DNA from: an uncultured Bacillus sp. | GTDB taxonomy: Bacteria > Bacillota > Bacilli > Bacillales_B > DSM-18226 | NCBI RefSeq assembly: GCF_946478885.1 | Contig: NZ_CAMLDX010000078.1 | Span: 1-16,126, forward strand | Direction of reading: 5' to 3' | Length of the DNA: 16,126 bases | Shown: in pieces, positions 1 through 6,422 of the stretch | Numbering within the stretch: the stretch's first letter is position 1 | Layout: each line of letters starts with the position of its first letter | The notes under the pieces: generated by a model | Told to the model about the DNA's origin: nothing | Seen by the model: only the letters and a program-made list of their open reading frames with translations | Databases searched by the model: none | Program-made: the position numbers and the translations under genes

Positions 1-104
1 TTAAAGGTGATTATTCAGCCATTTCAAGTTGGGTTATAGTCATGTTATTTCTCTTAGGAAATATATTTTTTGTTAATGCAAGATATTATTTATCCAAGAA
101 GTAA
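1..104 (+). CDS. C-terminal end of a membrane protein (partial)
   Basis: An open frame enters the window in frame 3 and runs to a TAA at 102-104, giving about 33 residues. They contain one hydrophobic stretch (VIVMLFLLGNIFFV) followed by a short basic tail ending YYLSKK. This is the usual look of the last transmembrane helix and cytoplasmic tail of an integral membrane protein such as a transporter permease. Too little is present to name a family. The gene is truncated by the window edge, not broken. It points toward topB, so the two genes converge on the hairpin at 296-336. Confidence 0.5.
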   Translation, partial: KGDYSAISSWVIVMLFLLGNIFFVNARYYLSKK

Positions 105-408
105 AATACGGTATTATCTAATGAATTATAACAATGATCGATCATCAACAAACAACTATTTAGTAAAAAAGCCAAAAGACATTCTTACATCTCTTTCACT
201 CATCAAGATTCAGTAATCGGGTGCGATTTTGGAGCACACAACAATTAGGAAATGATCAAACTGTTTTATAAAACTGAAACTTTAAACTATCAGATAAGAA
301 TCCATTTTGTTCAATCCTTTTTCAAAATGGATTCTTTCTATATATCATAATTGTGGGGGATTTTTGATCAAACTTTATTTCAAAGCGACAAGTAATCCTC
401 TAAAGAAT
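105..408. other. Intergenic region between the partial membrane gene and topB
   Basis: This stretch of about 300 bases holds no gene I can support. Its content is a perfect 12-base palindrome ATGATCGATCAT at 134-145 and the long hairpin at 296-336. It is very AT-rich. Both flanking genes point into it, so it is expected to hold transcription stops and not promoters. Confidence 0.5.
296..336. terminator. Long perfect hairpin between convergent genes
   Basis: AAGAATCCATTTTG (296-309) pairs exactly with CAAAATGGATTCTT (323-336), a 14-bp stem with a 13-base loop. The T run after the stem is short (TTCTTTC), so it is a modest intrinsic terminator for the rightward partial gene. Its position between convergent genes suggests it also ends topB transcripts. 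Confidence 0.6.
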
Positions 409-2598
409 TTAATCAAATTTCAACCCTTTTAATGCCTCAGCGAGTGCATTATTTAAAGGTTCTTCATCCTTATTTTGGTTTTTTAAATACTTCTGTACCG
501 TACGTTTATCTACTTTTCCGTTAGATTCTTTTTTACGGCGTGCTTGGAAAGCAGATAGTTTTTCTCGATAGCCGCATTTACATGTGAAGATTTGACCCTC
601 ACCTTCACCTCTAAGTTCTAATTTTTTATGGCATTGTGGGCAGCGTGCGTTTGTGACTCGCGAGACATTTTTACGATGTCCGCATTCACGGTCCTGACAG
701 ACCAGCATTTTGCCTTTTTTTCCGTTCACTTCAAGCATTGGTTTTCCACAGTCGGGACATTTTTTTGTGGAAATGTTGTCGTGCTTAAACTTTTTGTTAC
801 TTGCTTTAATTTCAGCAACGATTTCTTTCGTGTGTTTTTTCATTTCATTTATAAATACTTCTTTTTTTAGCTTCCCTTTTGCAACTAGCTCCAATTTTTG
901 TTCCCATTCGGCCGTTGTTAATGGTGAACGTAATTCTTCGGGTACTAAGTCTAATAGTTGACGCCCTTTCGATGTGATGTGGATTTCTTTTCCTCGTTTT
1001 TCTATTAAAAAAGAATTAAAGAGTTTATCGATAATATCTGCACGAGTGGCAACAGTTCCTAGACCGCCAGTCGTTTTTAACGTATCTGCAAGTTGTTTAT
1101 TTTGCGTCTCCATATACTTCGTAGGGTTTTCCATTGCCGATAACAATGTCGCTTCTGTAAAACGTGCAGGTGGCTTTGTTTGGCCAGATGTTTGTGTGAT
1201 TAGTTTAACGTTTAATGTTTCTCCTTTTTCAATGCGGGGCAAGATTTGTTCTTTTACATCATCAGTAGATTCCTCGTCATCAAATTGGTTTTCATAAACC
1301 TCTTTCCAACCGGCATTCACGATTGTTTTCCCACGAGCAACGAAGTTTTCATTTCCTATTTTCGCACGCAGCGTTAACTGCTCGTATTCAAACGCAGGGA
1401 ATAGCACAGCTAGGAATCGTTTTACGACTAAATCATAAATTTTGCGTTCTTTATCAGTGAAGGCTGAGAAGTTCACATAGCCTTCGGTTGGGATGATCGC
1501 ATGGTGATCACTTACTTTGCTATCATCTACAAATGATTTAGAAGCCTTAATTGGCTTTTTAAGCACCTTATTTACTAGTGAACGATAATCTCCCACCCCA
1601 CAAGCTTTCAAACGTTCTGGTAGCGTTCCTACAATGTCTGATGAGAGGTAGCGTGAATCTGTACGAGGATACGTTAAAACTTTGTGCTGCTCATACAGTT
1701 TTTGCATGATGTTTAATGTTTCTTTAGCAGAGTATCCAAAGATCTTGTTCGCATCACGTTGTAGCTCTGTTAAGTCATAAAGACCAGGTGAAAATGTTTT
1801 TTTAGGTTTACGATCGAGATCAATGACCGTGGCATTTTTGCGGCCAAGTTGCTTAACAATTTGATCAATTTTATCTTTATCAAAACTCCTGTTATTTCCT
1901 TTAGCATCTTGCCATGTTAGCTTTAGCTCATTTGCTGTTTGTGCTTCAATTCCGTAGTAAGTCTGGGGTTTAAAATTTTTAATTTCATCTTCACGTTTAG
2001 CGATGATAGCTACAACTGGTGTCTGAACGCGACCACAATTCAATTGTGCATTAAATTTTGTAGAAAGAGCACGACTGGAATTAAGTCCAATATACCAATC
2101 TGCCTCTGAACGAGCTACAGCAGAAGCATACAAATTTTCATAAGACTTGCCAGGTTTTAAGTTATGAAATCCATCTTTTATCGCTTTATCTGTAACTGAA
2201 GAAATCCACAGTCGTTTAATGGGTTTCTTTACTTTTGCTTTTTCAATAATCCAACGGGCTACTAATTCCCCTTCGCGCCCGGCGTCTGTTGCAATAATAA
2301 TCTCTGTTACATCTCCACGTACCATCTGGGATTTCACTGCATTAAATTGCTTCCCTGTTTGTTTAATGACTGTTAATTTTAACCGCTCAGGAAGCATTGG
2401 TAGATCTTCCAGTTTCCATGTCTTATATTTCACATCATAGTTCTCCGGATCAGCTAATGTTACTAAGTGACCTAAAGCCCAGGTCACAATATATTTATCC
2501 CCTTCTAAAAATCCATTTCCTTTTTTGGTACATTTTAATACCTTTGCAATATCTCTAGCAACTGAAGGTTTTTCAGCTAAAACCAGGCTTTTTGCCAT
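409..2598 (-). CDS. topB: DNA topoisomerase III
   Basis: Type IA topoisomerase that cuts one DNA strand through a 5'-phosphotyrosine link and relaxes or decatenates DNA in the cytoplasm. The 729 residues match the usual Bacillus TopB length (about 727). The N-terminal TOPRIM domain has the start LVLAEKPSVA (catalytic Glu9) and DAGREGE at 105-111 (metal-binding acids). The catalytic tyrosine is Tyr310 in LTYPRTDSRYL. A cysteine-rich tail shows two zinc-ribbon-like units: C614/C617/C634/C639 and C653/C656/C673/C675. The ATG at 2598 is preceded by AAAGGAG about ten bases upstream, which supports the start. It appears monocistronic: no leftward gene is coupled to it, and the IS relic lies upstream. 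The family assignment is secure. Confidence 0.97.
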   Translation of the reverse strand: MAKSLVLAEKPSVARDIAKVLKCTKKGNGFLEGDKYIVTWALGHLVTLADPENYDVKYKTWKLEDLPMLPERLKLTVIKQTGKQFNAVKSQMVRGDVTEIIIATDAGREGELVARWIIEKAKVKKPIKRLWISSVTDKAIKDGFHNLKPGKSYENLYASAVARSEADWYIGLNSSRALSTKFNAQLNCGRVQTPVVAIIAKREDEIKNFKPQTYYGIEAQTANELKLTWQDAKGNNRSFDKDKIDQIVKQLGRKNATVIDLDRKPKKTFSPGLYDLTELQRDANKIFGYSAKETLNIMQKLYEQHKVLTYPRTDSRYLSSDIVGTLPERLKACGVGDYRSLVNKVLKKPIKASKSFVDDSKVSDHHAIIPTEGYVNFSAFTDKERKIYDLVVKRFLAVLFPAFEYEQLTLRAKIGNENFVARGKTIVNAGWKEVYENQFDDEESTDDVKEQILPRIEKGETLNVKLITQTSGQTKPPARFTEATLLSAMENPTKYMETQNKQLADTLKTTGGLGTVATRADIIDKLFNSFLIEKRGKEIHITSKGRQLLDLVPEELRSPLTTAEWEQKLELVAKGKLKKEVFINEMKKHTKEIVAEIKASNKKFKHDNISTKKCPDCGKPMLEVNGKKGKMLVCQDRECGHRKNVSRVTNARCPQCHKKLELRGEGEGQIFTCKCGYREKLSAFQARRKKESNGKVDKRTVQKYLKNQNKDEEPLNNALAEALKGLKFD

Positions 2599-2741
2599 AC
2601 TTTCCTATCTCCTTTAATTACTTTGTAAGTTTAATATAACATAGTTTGGGTTTGAAACATGAATAGACTCTATTCCCAAAAGGAGAGTTGTTAGGCTTCT
2701 TGGATTCAGGGAATAGGCCTGAATGATTTAAACTCTTAACT

Positions 2742-3110
2742 TATAAGCCCCAAAACGAACTTGGACAATAAGAGTAATATTTATTATATTGCTTAAGTAC
2801 CAAGGAGTCTGACATCATGAAACAAACTAAACATTCCAAGAAATTCAAATTACAAGTAATCAAAGAAGCTCAAGAAACAGGAAATAATACCATAGTAGCC
2901 GTCGATATGATTTGAATGCAAACATGGTTAGTCAGTGGGTATTGCCTATCAAGCTGGCAGTTTGGAACCTACGTGGAAGCTTATCAGGAAGTCACGAATT
3001 TTATGGTGTTCTACAATGAGAGATGGATGCATTCTAGTCTTTTAGACTTGTCACCCATGGAATTCTATCAAAAACAAAACTTATTGGTGATAAAGGAGGT
3101 CCGGGTATAA
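2742..3110 (+). pseudogene. Decayed IS3-family insertion sequence remnant
   Basis: Two pieces of an IS3-type transposase lie side by side. Bases 2817-2915 encode an OrfA (helix-turn-helix Tnp_1) start, MKQTKHSKKFKLQVIKEAQE, which stops early. The next bases, read in a shifted frame, continue as OrfA-like RYDLNANMVSQW, so there is at least one frameshift. Then 2976-3110 encodes the OrfB integrase end, with FYNERWMHSSLLDLSPMEFYQ typical of the C-terminus after the last catalytic Glu. The middle of OrfB, including the DDE core, is gone. A CCCCAAAACGAACTTGGACA stretch near 2749 resembles an IS3-type left end; I cannot find its inverted partner on the right, so the boundaries are approximate. It is not mobile. 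Confidence 0.8.
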
Positions 3111-3234
3111 TGAGTTGTATTCATTAGCATCAGCTTGACTGGGAGTGGCGGTCATGCTAGCCTGGTTTGGCGATGCCAAGGCCGGGAACTAAGTGCTATA
3201 ATAAGCGCAGAGATCCAGGCCCTTTTGTTATTTA

Positions 3235-3396
3235 TTATTTTTCATCCGCTTCTATTCTGTTTTTAAAGGCTTCCTGAGTGGCTAATAGCTCCTCATCTTC
3301 CTGTGCTTCGGTTGTATGGCGTTCAACTAATGTATGGGCTGGAAATTCGCCCGGGTGATTTTTCTTTTTCCGATCAAATTGCTTGCCTCGTCCCAT
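3235..3396 (-). CDS. Small hydrophilic protein of unknown function, 53 aa
   Basis: A leftward frame begins with ATG at 3396, has AAAGGAG nine bases upstream, and ends TAA at 3235. The protein starts MGRGKQFDRKKKNHPGEF and ends in an acidic, helix-prone half (AQEDEELLATQEAFKNRIEADEK). It has no cysteine, no hydrophobic segment and no signal peptide, so it is expected to be soluble or nucleic-acid/spore associated. The Arg/Lys-rich start and acidic tail resemble the style of short Bacillus proteins such as YfhD, but I do not recognise it as a member. The excellent ribosome site and clean frame argue that it is real. It diverges from the candidate small RNA at 3602. Confidence 0.65.
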   Translation of the reverse strand: MGRGKQFDRKKKNHPGEFPAHTLVERHTTEAQEDEELLATQEAFKNRIEADEK

Positions 3397-3540
3397 GTAG
3401 CTTCACTCCTTTCTTATTTCCTCAATATTTTTTGCCTGAGGACTGTGCTTTATCCCAAGAAATGAATAGCAATTCGCTCTGTTCGTTGGATTTTTCCTGA
3501 TCATCATTGTTTTCTGCATTTTTATGAAATCATTTTCATC

Positions 3541-3558
3541 TTGTGAGTTAATTCACAA
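3541..3558. promoter_or_regulatory. Rex-type (or Fnr-type) operator
   Basis: TTGTGAGTTAATTCACAA is an inverted repeat of TTGTGA and TCACAA around six bases. It matches the Gram-positive Rex operator pattern TTGTGAA-N4-TTCACAA at all but one arm position (G for A at the seventh base). It also satisfies the Bacillus Fnr pattern TGTGA-N6-TCACA. Its centre lies about 52 bases upstream of the start predicted from the TATAAT at 3590-3595. That fits neither the classic -41.5 Fnr activator site nor an operator overlapping the -10 exactly. Rex is slightly preferred on base match. Confidence 0.6.
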
Positions 3559-3566
3559 TTTGTTCA

Positions 3567-3595
3567 TGGAATTATGTCAAGAGACATACTATAAT
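3567..3595 (+). promoter_or_regulatory. SigA-type promoter of the candidate small RNA
   Basis: A perfect -10 TATAAT sits at 3590-3595. Seventeen bases upstream is a weak -35, TGGAAT (3567-3572, three of six matches), which suggests dependence on, or control by, a bound regulator. The spacer carries a small inverted repeat, ATGTC-AAGA-GACAT (3573-3586). The predicted start is near 3602. Confidence 0.5.
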
Positions 3596-3601
3596 AACCA
3601 T

Positions 3602-3705
3602 ATGAAACGAAACATTCCAGGTGAATGTTGAGTCCCTCCCCTAATTTATGAAATGAATTTCGTATAAAAATAATGTTCTTCCCCCAGAGAACATTATTTT
3701 TATTT
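3602..3705 (+). ncRNA. Candidate C-rich regulatory small RNA
   Basis: The unit begins just after the TATAAT at 3590-3595. It has a 5' hairpin AACATTC/GAATGTT (3611-3617 with 3623-3629), a single-stranded C-rich linker with CCCTCCCC at 3634-3641, a small GAAAT/ATTTC hairpin at 3650-3661, and a 13-bp terminator whose loop is again C-rich. Firmicute base-pairing sRNAs such as RoxS/RsaE and FsrA use exposed C-rich runs to cover Shine-Dalgarno sequences, and RoxS is known to be under Rex control. The conserved RsaE core as I remember it is not obviously present, so this may be a diverged or a different RNA. The only frame inside is nine codons without a ribosome site. No search was done. Confidence 0.5.
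3667..3705 (+). terminator. Intrinsic terminator of the candidate small RNA
   Basis: AAAATAATGTTCT (3667-3679) pairs perfectly with AGAACATTATTTT (3688-3700). The loop is eight bases (TCCCCCAG), and TATTTTTG follows. No protein gene ends upstream on this strand, so the terminator needs a non-coding transcript to stop. It also insulates motA from upstream transcription. Confidence 0.75.
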
Positions 3706-3772
3706 TTGTCATTATATTATCCCTTCCGGTGTCCTCCTTTCTTATCATTTTGATTCATATAGAAATAGCATC

Positions 3773-3799
3773 TAAATAAAATGGATTATTTGTCGAAAT
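3773..3799 (+). promoter_or_regulatory. SigD-like promoter of motAB with an embedded Spo0A box
   Basis: TAAA (3773-3776), 15 bases, then GTCGAAAT (3792-3799) fits the flagellar SigD consensus TAAA-N15-GCCGATAT with six of eight matches in the -10. SigD control of motAB is established in B. subtilis. The same -10 region reads TTTGTCGAAAT (3789-3799), which matches the Spo0A box consensus TTTGTCGAA. A bound Spo0A~P would cover the -10. The match is by eye only. Confidence 0.55.
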
Positions 3800-3886
3800 A
3801 AATATTAATGAGAATTTGGATAAATAAAAATTGATCTTGGTGTTGTATTTACTGATCAAAGATTGAAACAAGATGGGTGATAGATC

Positions 3887-4687
3887 ATGGATTTGACTAC
3901 TATTATTGGAATTTTATTAGGTGTTATTGCAATCGGGGTAGGAATGGTTTTAAAAGGAGTCAGTGTATCTGCTTTGGTTAACCCTGCTGCCTTCTTAATC
4001 ATTATTGCGGGTACCATCGCATCCGTAACAATTGCCTTTCCGCGGGCAGAATTAAAACGAATCCCCATGCTTTTAGGAATCATTTTTAAAGAAAAAAAGA
4101 TGGTAGATACAGTAGAATTAATCAGATTGTTTTCTGAATTGGCGCAACTGGCACGAAAGGAAGGACTCCTTTCTCTTGAAGCCAAAATTAATGAATTAGA
4201 AGATCCTTTTCTACGCAATGGTTTATCTCTCGCGGTTGACGGACAAAGTGCAGATTATATCCGTGACGTTTTGACAGAGGAAATTGAAGCAATGGAAGAA
4301 AGGCACCGCAGCGGGGCGCTCATATTTTCCCAAGCTGGAACATATGCTCCAACCTTAGGGGTATTGGGAGCTGTTATTGGTCTTATTGCAGCGCTGGGCA
4401 ATATGTCTGACACCGATGCCTTGGGCCATGCCATCAGTGCGGCTTTCGTTGCTACGCTTTTGGGGATTTTCACTGGATATGTGTTATGGCATCCATTTGC
4501 CAATAAATTAAAAAGAAAGTCCATCCTGGAGGCAAATACTAAGTATTTAATGATTGAAGGAATTTTATCGATTCTCGAAGGAGAGGCACCACGGGTTATC
4601 GAACAAAAATTAGTCTCATATCTTCCTTCTCGTCAAAGGAGGAAATTTTTTGAAGAAGGTAGCGTGACAAAGGATGAGAGACCGTAG
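3887..4687 (+). CDS. motA: Flagellar motor stator protein MotA
   Basis: Inner part of the ion-driven stator: four transmembrane helices that with MotB form the channel and push on FliG of the rotor. The 266 residues match Bacillus MotA in length. Membrane segments lie near 4-22 and 32-50, then a cytoplasmic loop with the charged face around Arg90-Glu98 (ARKEGLLSLE), then helices near 153-171 and 182-200. Channel prolines are Pro155 (YAPTLGVLGAVIGL) and Pro203 (WHPFANKLKRK). DGQSADYIRDVLTEE is strongly MotA-like. The ATG at 3887 has a GGGTGAT ribosome site, only moderate in strength. It overlaps motB by 14 bases, so translation is likely coupled. The SigD-like promoter at 3773-3799 is the probable driver. 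Confidence 0.96.
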   Translation: MDLTTIIGILLGVIAIGVGMVLKGVSVSALVNPAAFLIIIAGTIASVTIAFPRAELKRIPMLLGIIFKEKKMVDTVELIRLFSELAQLARKEGLLSLEAKINELEDPFLRNGLSLAVDGQSADYIRDVLTEEIEAMEERHRSGALIFSQAGTYAPTLGVLGAVIGLIAALGNMSDTDALGHAISAAFVATLLGIFTGYVLWHPFANKLKRKSILEANTKYLMIEGILSILEGEAPRVIEQKLVSYLPSRQRRKFFEEGSVTKDERP

Positions 4688-5450
4688 GAAAAAGAAAAAG
4701 GAAGAGGACCATATTGATGATTCATGGCTTCTGCCTTATTCTGATTTGCTAACGTTACTAGTGGCGATGTTTATTGTTCTCTTTGCCATGAGTTCAGTAG
4801 ATAGTGACAAGTTCCAGTCTTTGTCTCAAGCATTTAATGAAGAATTAAACGGCGGTACAGGTCTGTTTGAATATCCCAGTCCACTGCCGGAGGGTAGCAA
4901 GGAATCGACCAATGATGGGGATCATAAGAGACCTGGCCAGACGGATGAACAGCTTGAAGAACAGCAAAAGCTTGGCATCATTCAAGATCGTGTTAATGCA
5001 TATATTGAAGAAAATGGTTTGCAAAACTCTCTTGAAACCTCTTTAACGAGTGAGGGGTTATCTGTTACGATTTTGGACAATGTCCTGTTTAATTCAGGCA
5101 GAGCAGAAGTTCGGGAAGAAAATTTATCGATTGCCAAGGAAATCTCCAATCTTTTAGTAATGGATGTCCCGCGGAATATTATAGTCTCAGGGCATACAGA
5201 TAATGTTCCAATACAAAATTCCAACTTTCGTTCAAATTGGGAGCTTAGTGTGATGCGAGCGATAAATTTTATGAGGATTCTACTGGAAAATGATCAATTA
5301 AATCCTGAATTATTTAGTGCTAACGGTCATGGTGAATTTGATCCAATTGCATCAAACGACACAGAAGAAGGGCGAGCAAAGAATAGAAGGGTAGAAATTT
5401 TAATCCAACCAATTACGAGTGGTATGAAAAATACAGATGAGAAAAACTGA
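4674..5450 (+). CDS. motB: Flagellar motor stator protein MotB
   Basis: Stator partner of MotA that anchors the complex to peptidoglycan. At 258 residues it is close to B. subtilis MotB (261). A basic cytoplasmic start (MRDRRKKKKEEDH) precedes one transmembrane helix, about 20-41. The ion-binding Asp24 lies in PYSDLLTLLV. A plug/linker region follows, and the C-terminal OmpA-like peptidoglycan-binding domain spans about 135-250 (SGHTDNVP, NWELSVMRA, RAKNRRVEI). Val35 in the helix resembles the proton-type MotB more than the sodium-type MotS; that reading is tentative. The start lies inside motA and the stop codon lies in the stem of the terminator, so motAB is a closed two-gene unit. Confidence 0.96.
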   Translation: MRDRRKKKKEEDHIDDSWLLPYSDLLTLLVAMFIVLFAMSSVDSDKFQSLSQAFNEELNGGTGLFEYPSPLPEGSKESTNDGDHKRPGQTDEQLEEQQKLGIIQDRVNAYIEENGLQNSLETSLTSEGLSVTILDNVLFNSGRAEVREENLSIAKEISNLLVMDVPRNIIVSGHTDNVPIQNSNFRSNWELSVMRAINFMRILLENDQLNPELFSANGHGEFDPIASNDTEEGRAKNRRVEILIQPITSGMKNTDEKN

Positions 5451-5472
5451 GTCTTTACACTCAGTTTTTTTT
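5442..5472 (+). terminator. Intrinsic terminator of motAB
   Basis: AAAAACTGAGT (5442-5452) and ACTCAGTTTTT (5459-5469) form an 11-bp stem with a six-base loop, followed by more T residues. It includes the motB stop codon. This is a textbook intrinsic terminator. Confidence 0.9.
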
Positions 5473-5520
5473 TACAAATTAAGAGAAAAAAAGGAAAAAA
5501 TATATAATTAAGGAGATATA

Positions 5521-5617
5521 TGTCGTGAAATGTTTGATTTTACCAAAAAAATTGGTATAAAGACTCATGAAATTACGACAAATTGTAACAATCTAACTAA
5601 TCAGAATCGTTTATAAT
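5521..5617 (+). promoter_or_regulatory. sinI promoter region with Spo0A-like boxes
   Basis: Two Spo0A-like boxes face each other: TGTCGTGAA at 5521-5529 on the plus strand, and TTTGTCGTAA on the minus strand at 5573-5582. The -10 TATAAT is at 5612-5617. The nearest -35-like sequence is TTGTAA at 5583-5588, 23 bases away. Wide spacing of this kind is known at Spo0A-activated SigA promoters such as spoIIG. In B. subtilis sinI is activated by Spo0A~P, so the arrangement fits, but both boxes deviate from consensus at one base after TGTCG. Confidence 0.45.
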
Positions 5618-5747
5618 AGAATAGATGATGATGATGAAAAAAGAGATCGAAGGCTAACCAGTAATTGTTTGTACTTAAAATTATGATCAGATCATTCAAT
5701 GGCAGCCTTACCGCCTGAATGCGATTTGTATTTTAGGAGGATATATC

Positions 5748-5888
5748 GTGAAAGAAATTCAAAACATTACTAAGCAATTAGATCTCGAATGGCTTCAATT
5801 AATACAAGAGGCAAAAAATTTAGGTATAGAGAAAGAAGAAATTCGTGAATTTTTAAGCAGTCAAAAAGAAAAAGAAAAACTGCAATAA
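5748..5888 (+). CDS. sinI: SinI-type anti-repressor, 46 aa
   Basis: Small cytoplasmic protein that binds the SinR C-terminal helices and releases SinR from biofilm-matrix promoters. The frame starts at GTG 5748, with AGGAGG at 5735-5740 seven bases upstream, and ends TAA at 5886-5888. The protein contains LDLEWLQLIQEAKNLGIEKE followed by EIREFL, the paired-helix Sin domain. The same pattern sits in the tail of the nearby SinR (LDSEWIKIIQEAMESGVSKE). It is shorter than B. subtilis SinI (57 aa) and lacks its long polar tail, ending in QKEKEKLQ. The motB terminator lies upstream, and a leader of about 125 bases contains the palindrome ATGATC-A-GATCAT (5683-5695). SinR lies 210 bases downstream on the opposite strand, unlike B. 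subtilis. Confidence 0.88.
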   Translation: MKEIQNITKQLDLEWLQLIQEAKNLGIEKEEIREFLSSQKEKEKLQ

Positions 5889-5930
5889 TTCATGTCGGTC
5901 TATAAATATAAAAAAAGACTATCCTTTTAC

Positions 5931-5962
5931 AAAGTATTTCTCAATGAGAGATACTTTTTCTT
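5931..5962 (+). terminator. Intrinsic terminator of sinI
   Basis: AAAGTATTTCTC (5931-5942) and GAGAGATACTTT (5946-5957) form a 12-bp stem with one G-T wobble and a three-base loop, followed by TTCTTTTT. I see no separate hairpin just behind sinR, so this structure may be the first stop for leftward sinR transcripts too, though its T run is poor in that direction. Confidence 0.75.
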
Positions 5963-6098
5963 TTTCAGAAAAAGCCCCCTCCACACCATATATTTGCCTG
6001 AATAAAGAAGAAATACAAAAGAGAAGAGATTATGTATGTTTAATGGAAATCCATAAAGAAACTGCTATTATCAAGAATGAGAAACTGAGCAATCATGA

Positions 6099-6422
6099 TT
6101 ATTTCTTTTGGCTTTCCTTCCATTTGTTAAACTCAAGAAATTCACGGAATTGCTCCTTTGATACGCCAGATTCCATTGCTTCTTGAATGATTTTTATCCA
6201 TTCAGAATCCAGGTCCTCCTTATTCGGTTGGTCCAGAATCAGAATATCGACGGGTACTCCAAGTACAGCAGCAATTTTTTCTAAGAAATGAATGGAAGGA
6301 TTTGTTTGTAAATTTCTTTCAAGAGAGCTTAAATAAGACTTTGCTACGCCTGCCTGCAGGGCAAGTTCAGACAAAGACATTTTCTTTTCTTGTCGAAGTT
6401 TTTTAACTCGTTCACCTATCAT
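6099..6422 (-). CDS. sinR: Master regulator of biofilm formation SinR
   Basis: DNA-binding repressor of matrix operons, inactivated by SinI. The 107 residues align over their whole length with B. subtilis SinR (111 aa). An N-terminal HTH_3 (Xre-type) domain covers about 1-66 with SLSELALQAGVAKSYLSSLE as the helix-turn-helix, and NLQTNPSIHFLEKIAAVLGV is characteristic. A Sin dimerisation/SinI-binding tail begins at LDSEW (71-75) and includes GVSKEQFREFLEF. The ATG at 6422 has only a weak ribosome site. A leftward SigA promoter, TTGACT (6468-6463) with TATATA (6446-6441) and 16-base spacing, gives a leader of about 12 bases. Its convergence with sinI removes the read-through from sinI seen in B. 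subtilis. Confidence 0.95.
   Translation of the reverse strand: MIGERVKKLRQEKKMSLSELALQAGVAKSYLSSLERNLQTNPSIHFLEKIAAVLGVPVDILILDQPNKEDLDSEWIKIIQEAMESGVSKEQFREFLEFNKWKESQKK

Noticed and set aside
134..145. ATGATCGATCAT palindrome in the first gap
   Set aside because: A perfect but isolated 12-base palindrome without a promoter or gene start beside it; expected by chance in AT-rich DNA at low frequency, and not interpretable here.
3437..3540. Leftward frame of about 35 codons (contains NNDDQEKSNEQSELLF) just upstream of the 53-residue gene
   Set aside because: The composition looks protein-like, but there is no ATG, GTG or TTG at its head and no ribosome site. It may be a decayed gene, which cannot be shown from this window.
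3522..3540. Partial Fur-like box (ATGAAATCATTTTCAT) next to the Rex-type site
   Set aside because: Only the right half matches the Fur consensus; the left half fails at most positions.
3686..3692. AGAGAAC (reverse of GTTCTCT), which fits the short SinR operator word
   Set aside because: A seven-base word occurs by chance many times, and this copy is part of the terminator stem of the candidate small RNA.
3856..4218. 120-codon leftward frame opposite motA
   Set aside because: It lies antisense to the well-supported motA gene, with no ribosome site and no recognisable protein features.
5944..6186. 80-codon rightward frame between sinI and sinR
   Set aside because: It starts inside the sinI terminator, has no ribosome site, and its second half is the reverse of the sinR coding region.
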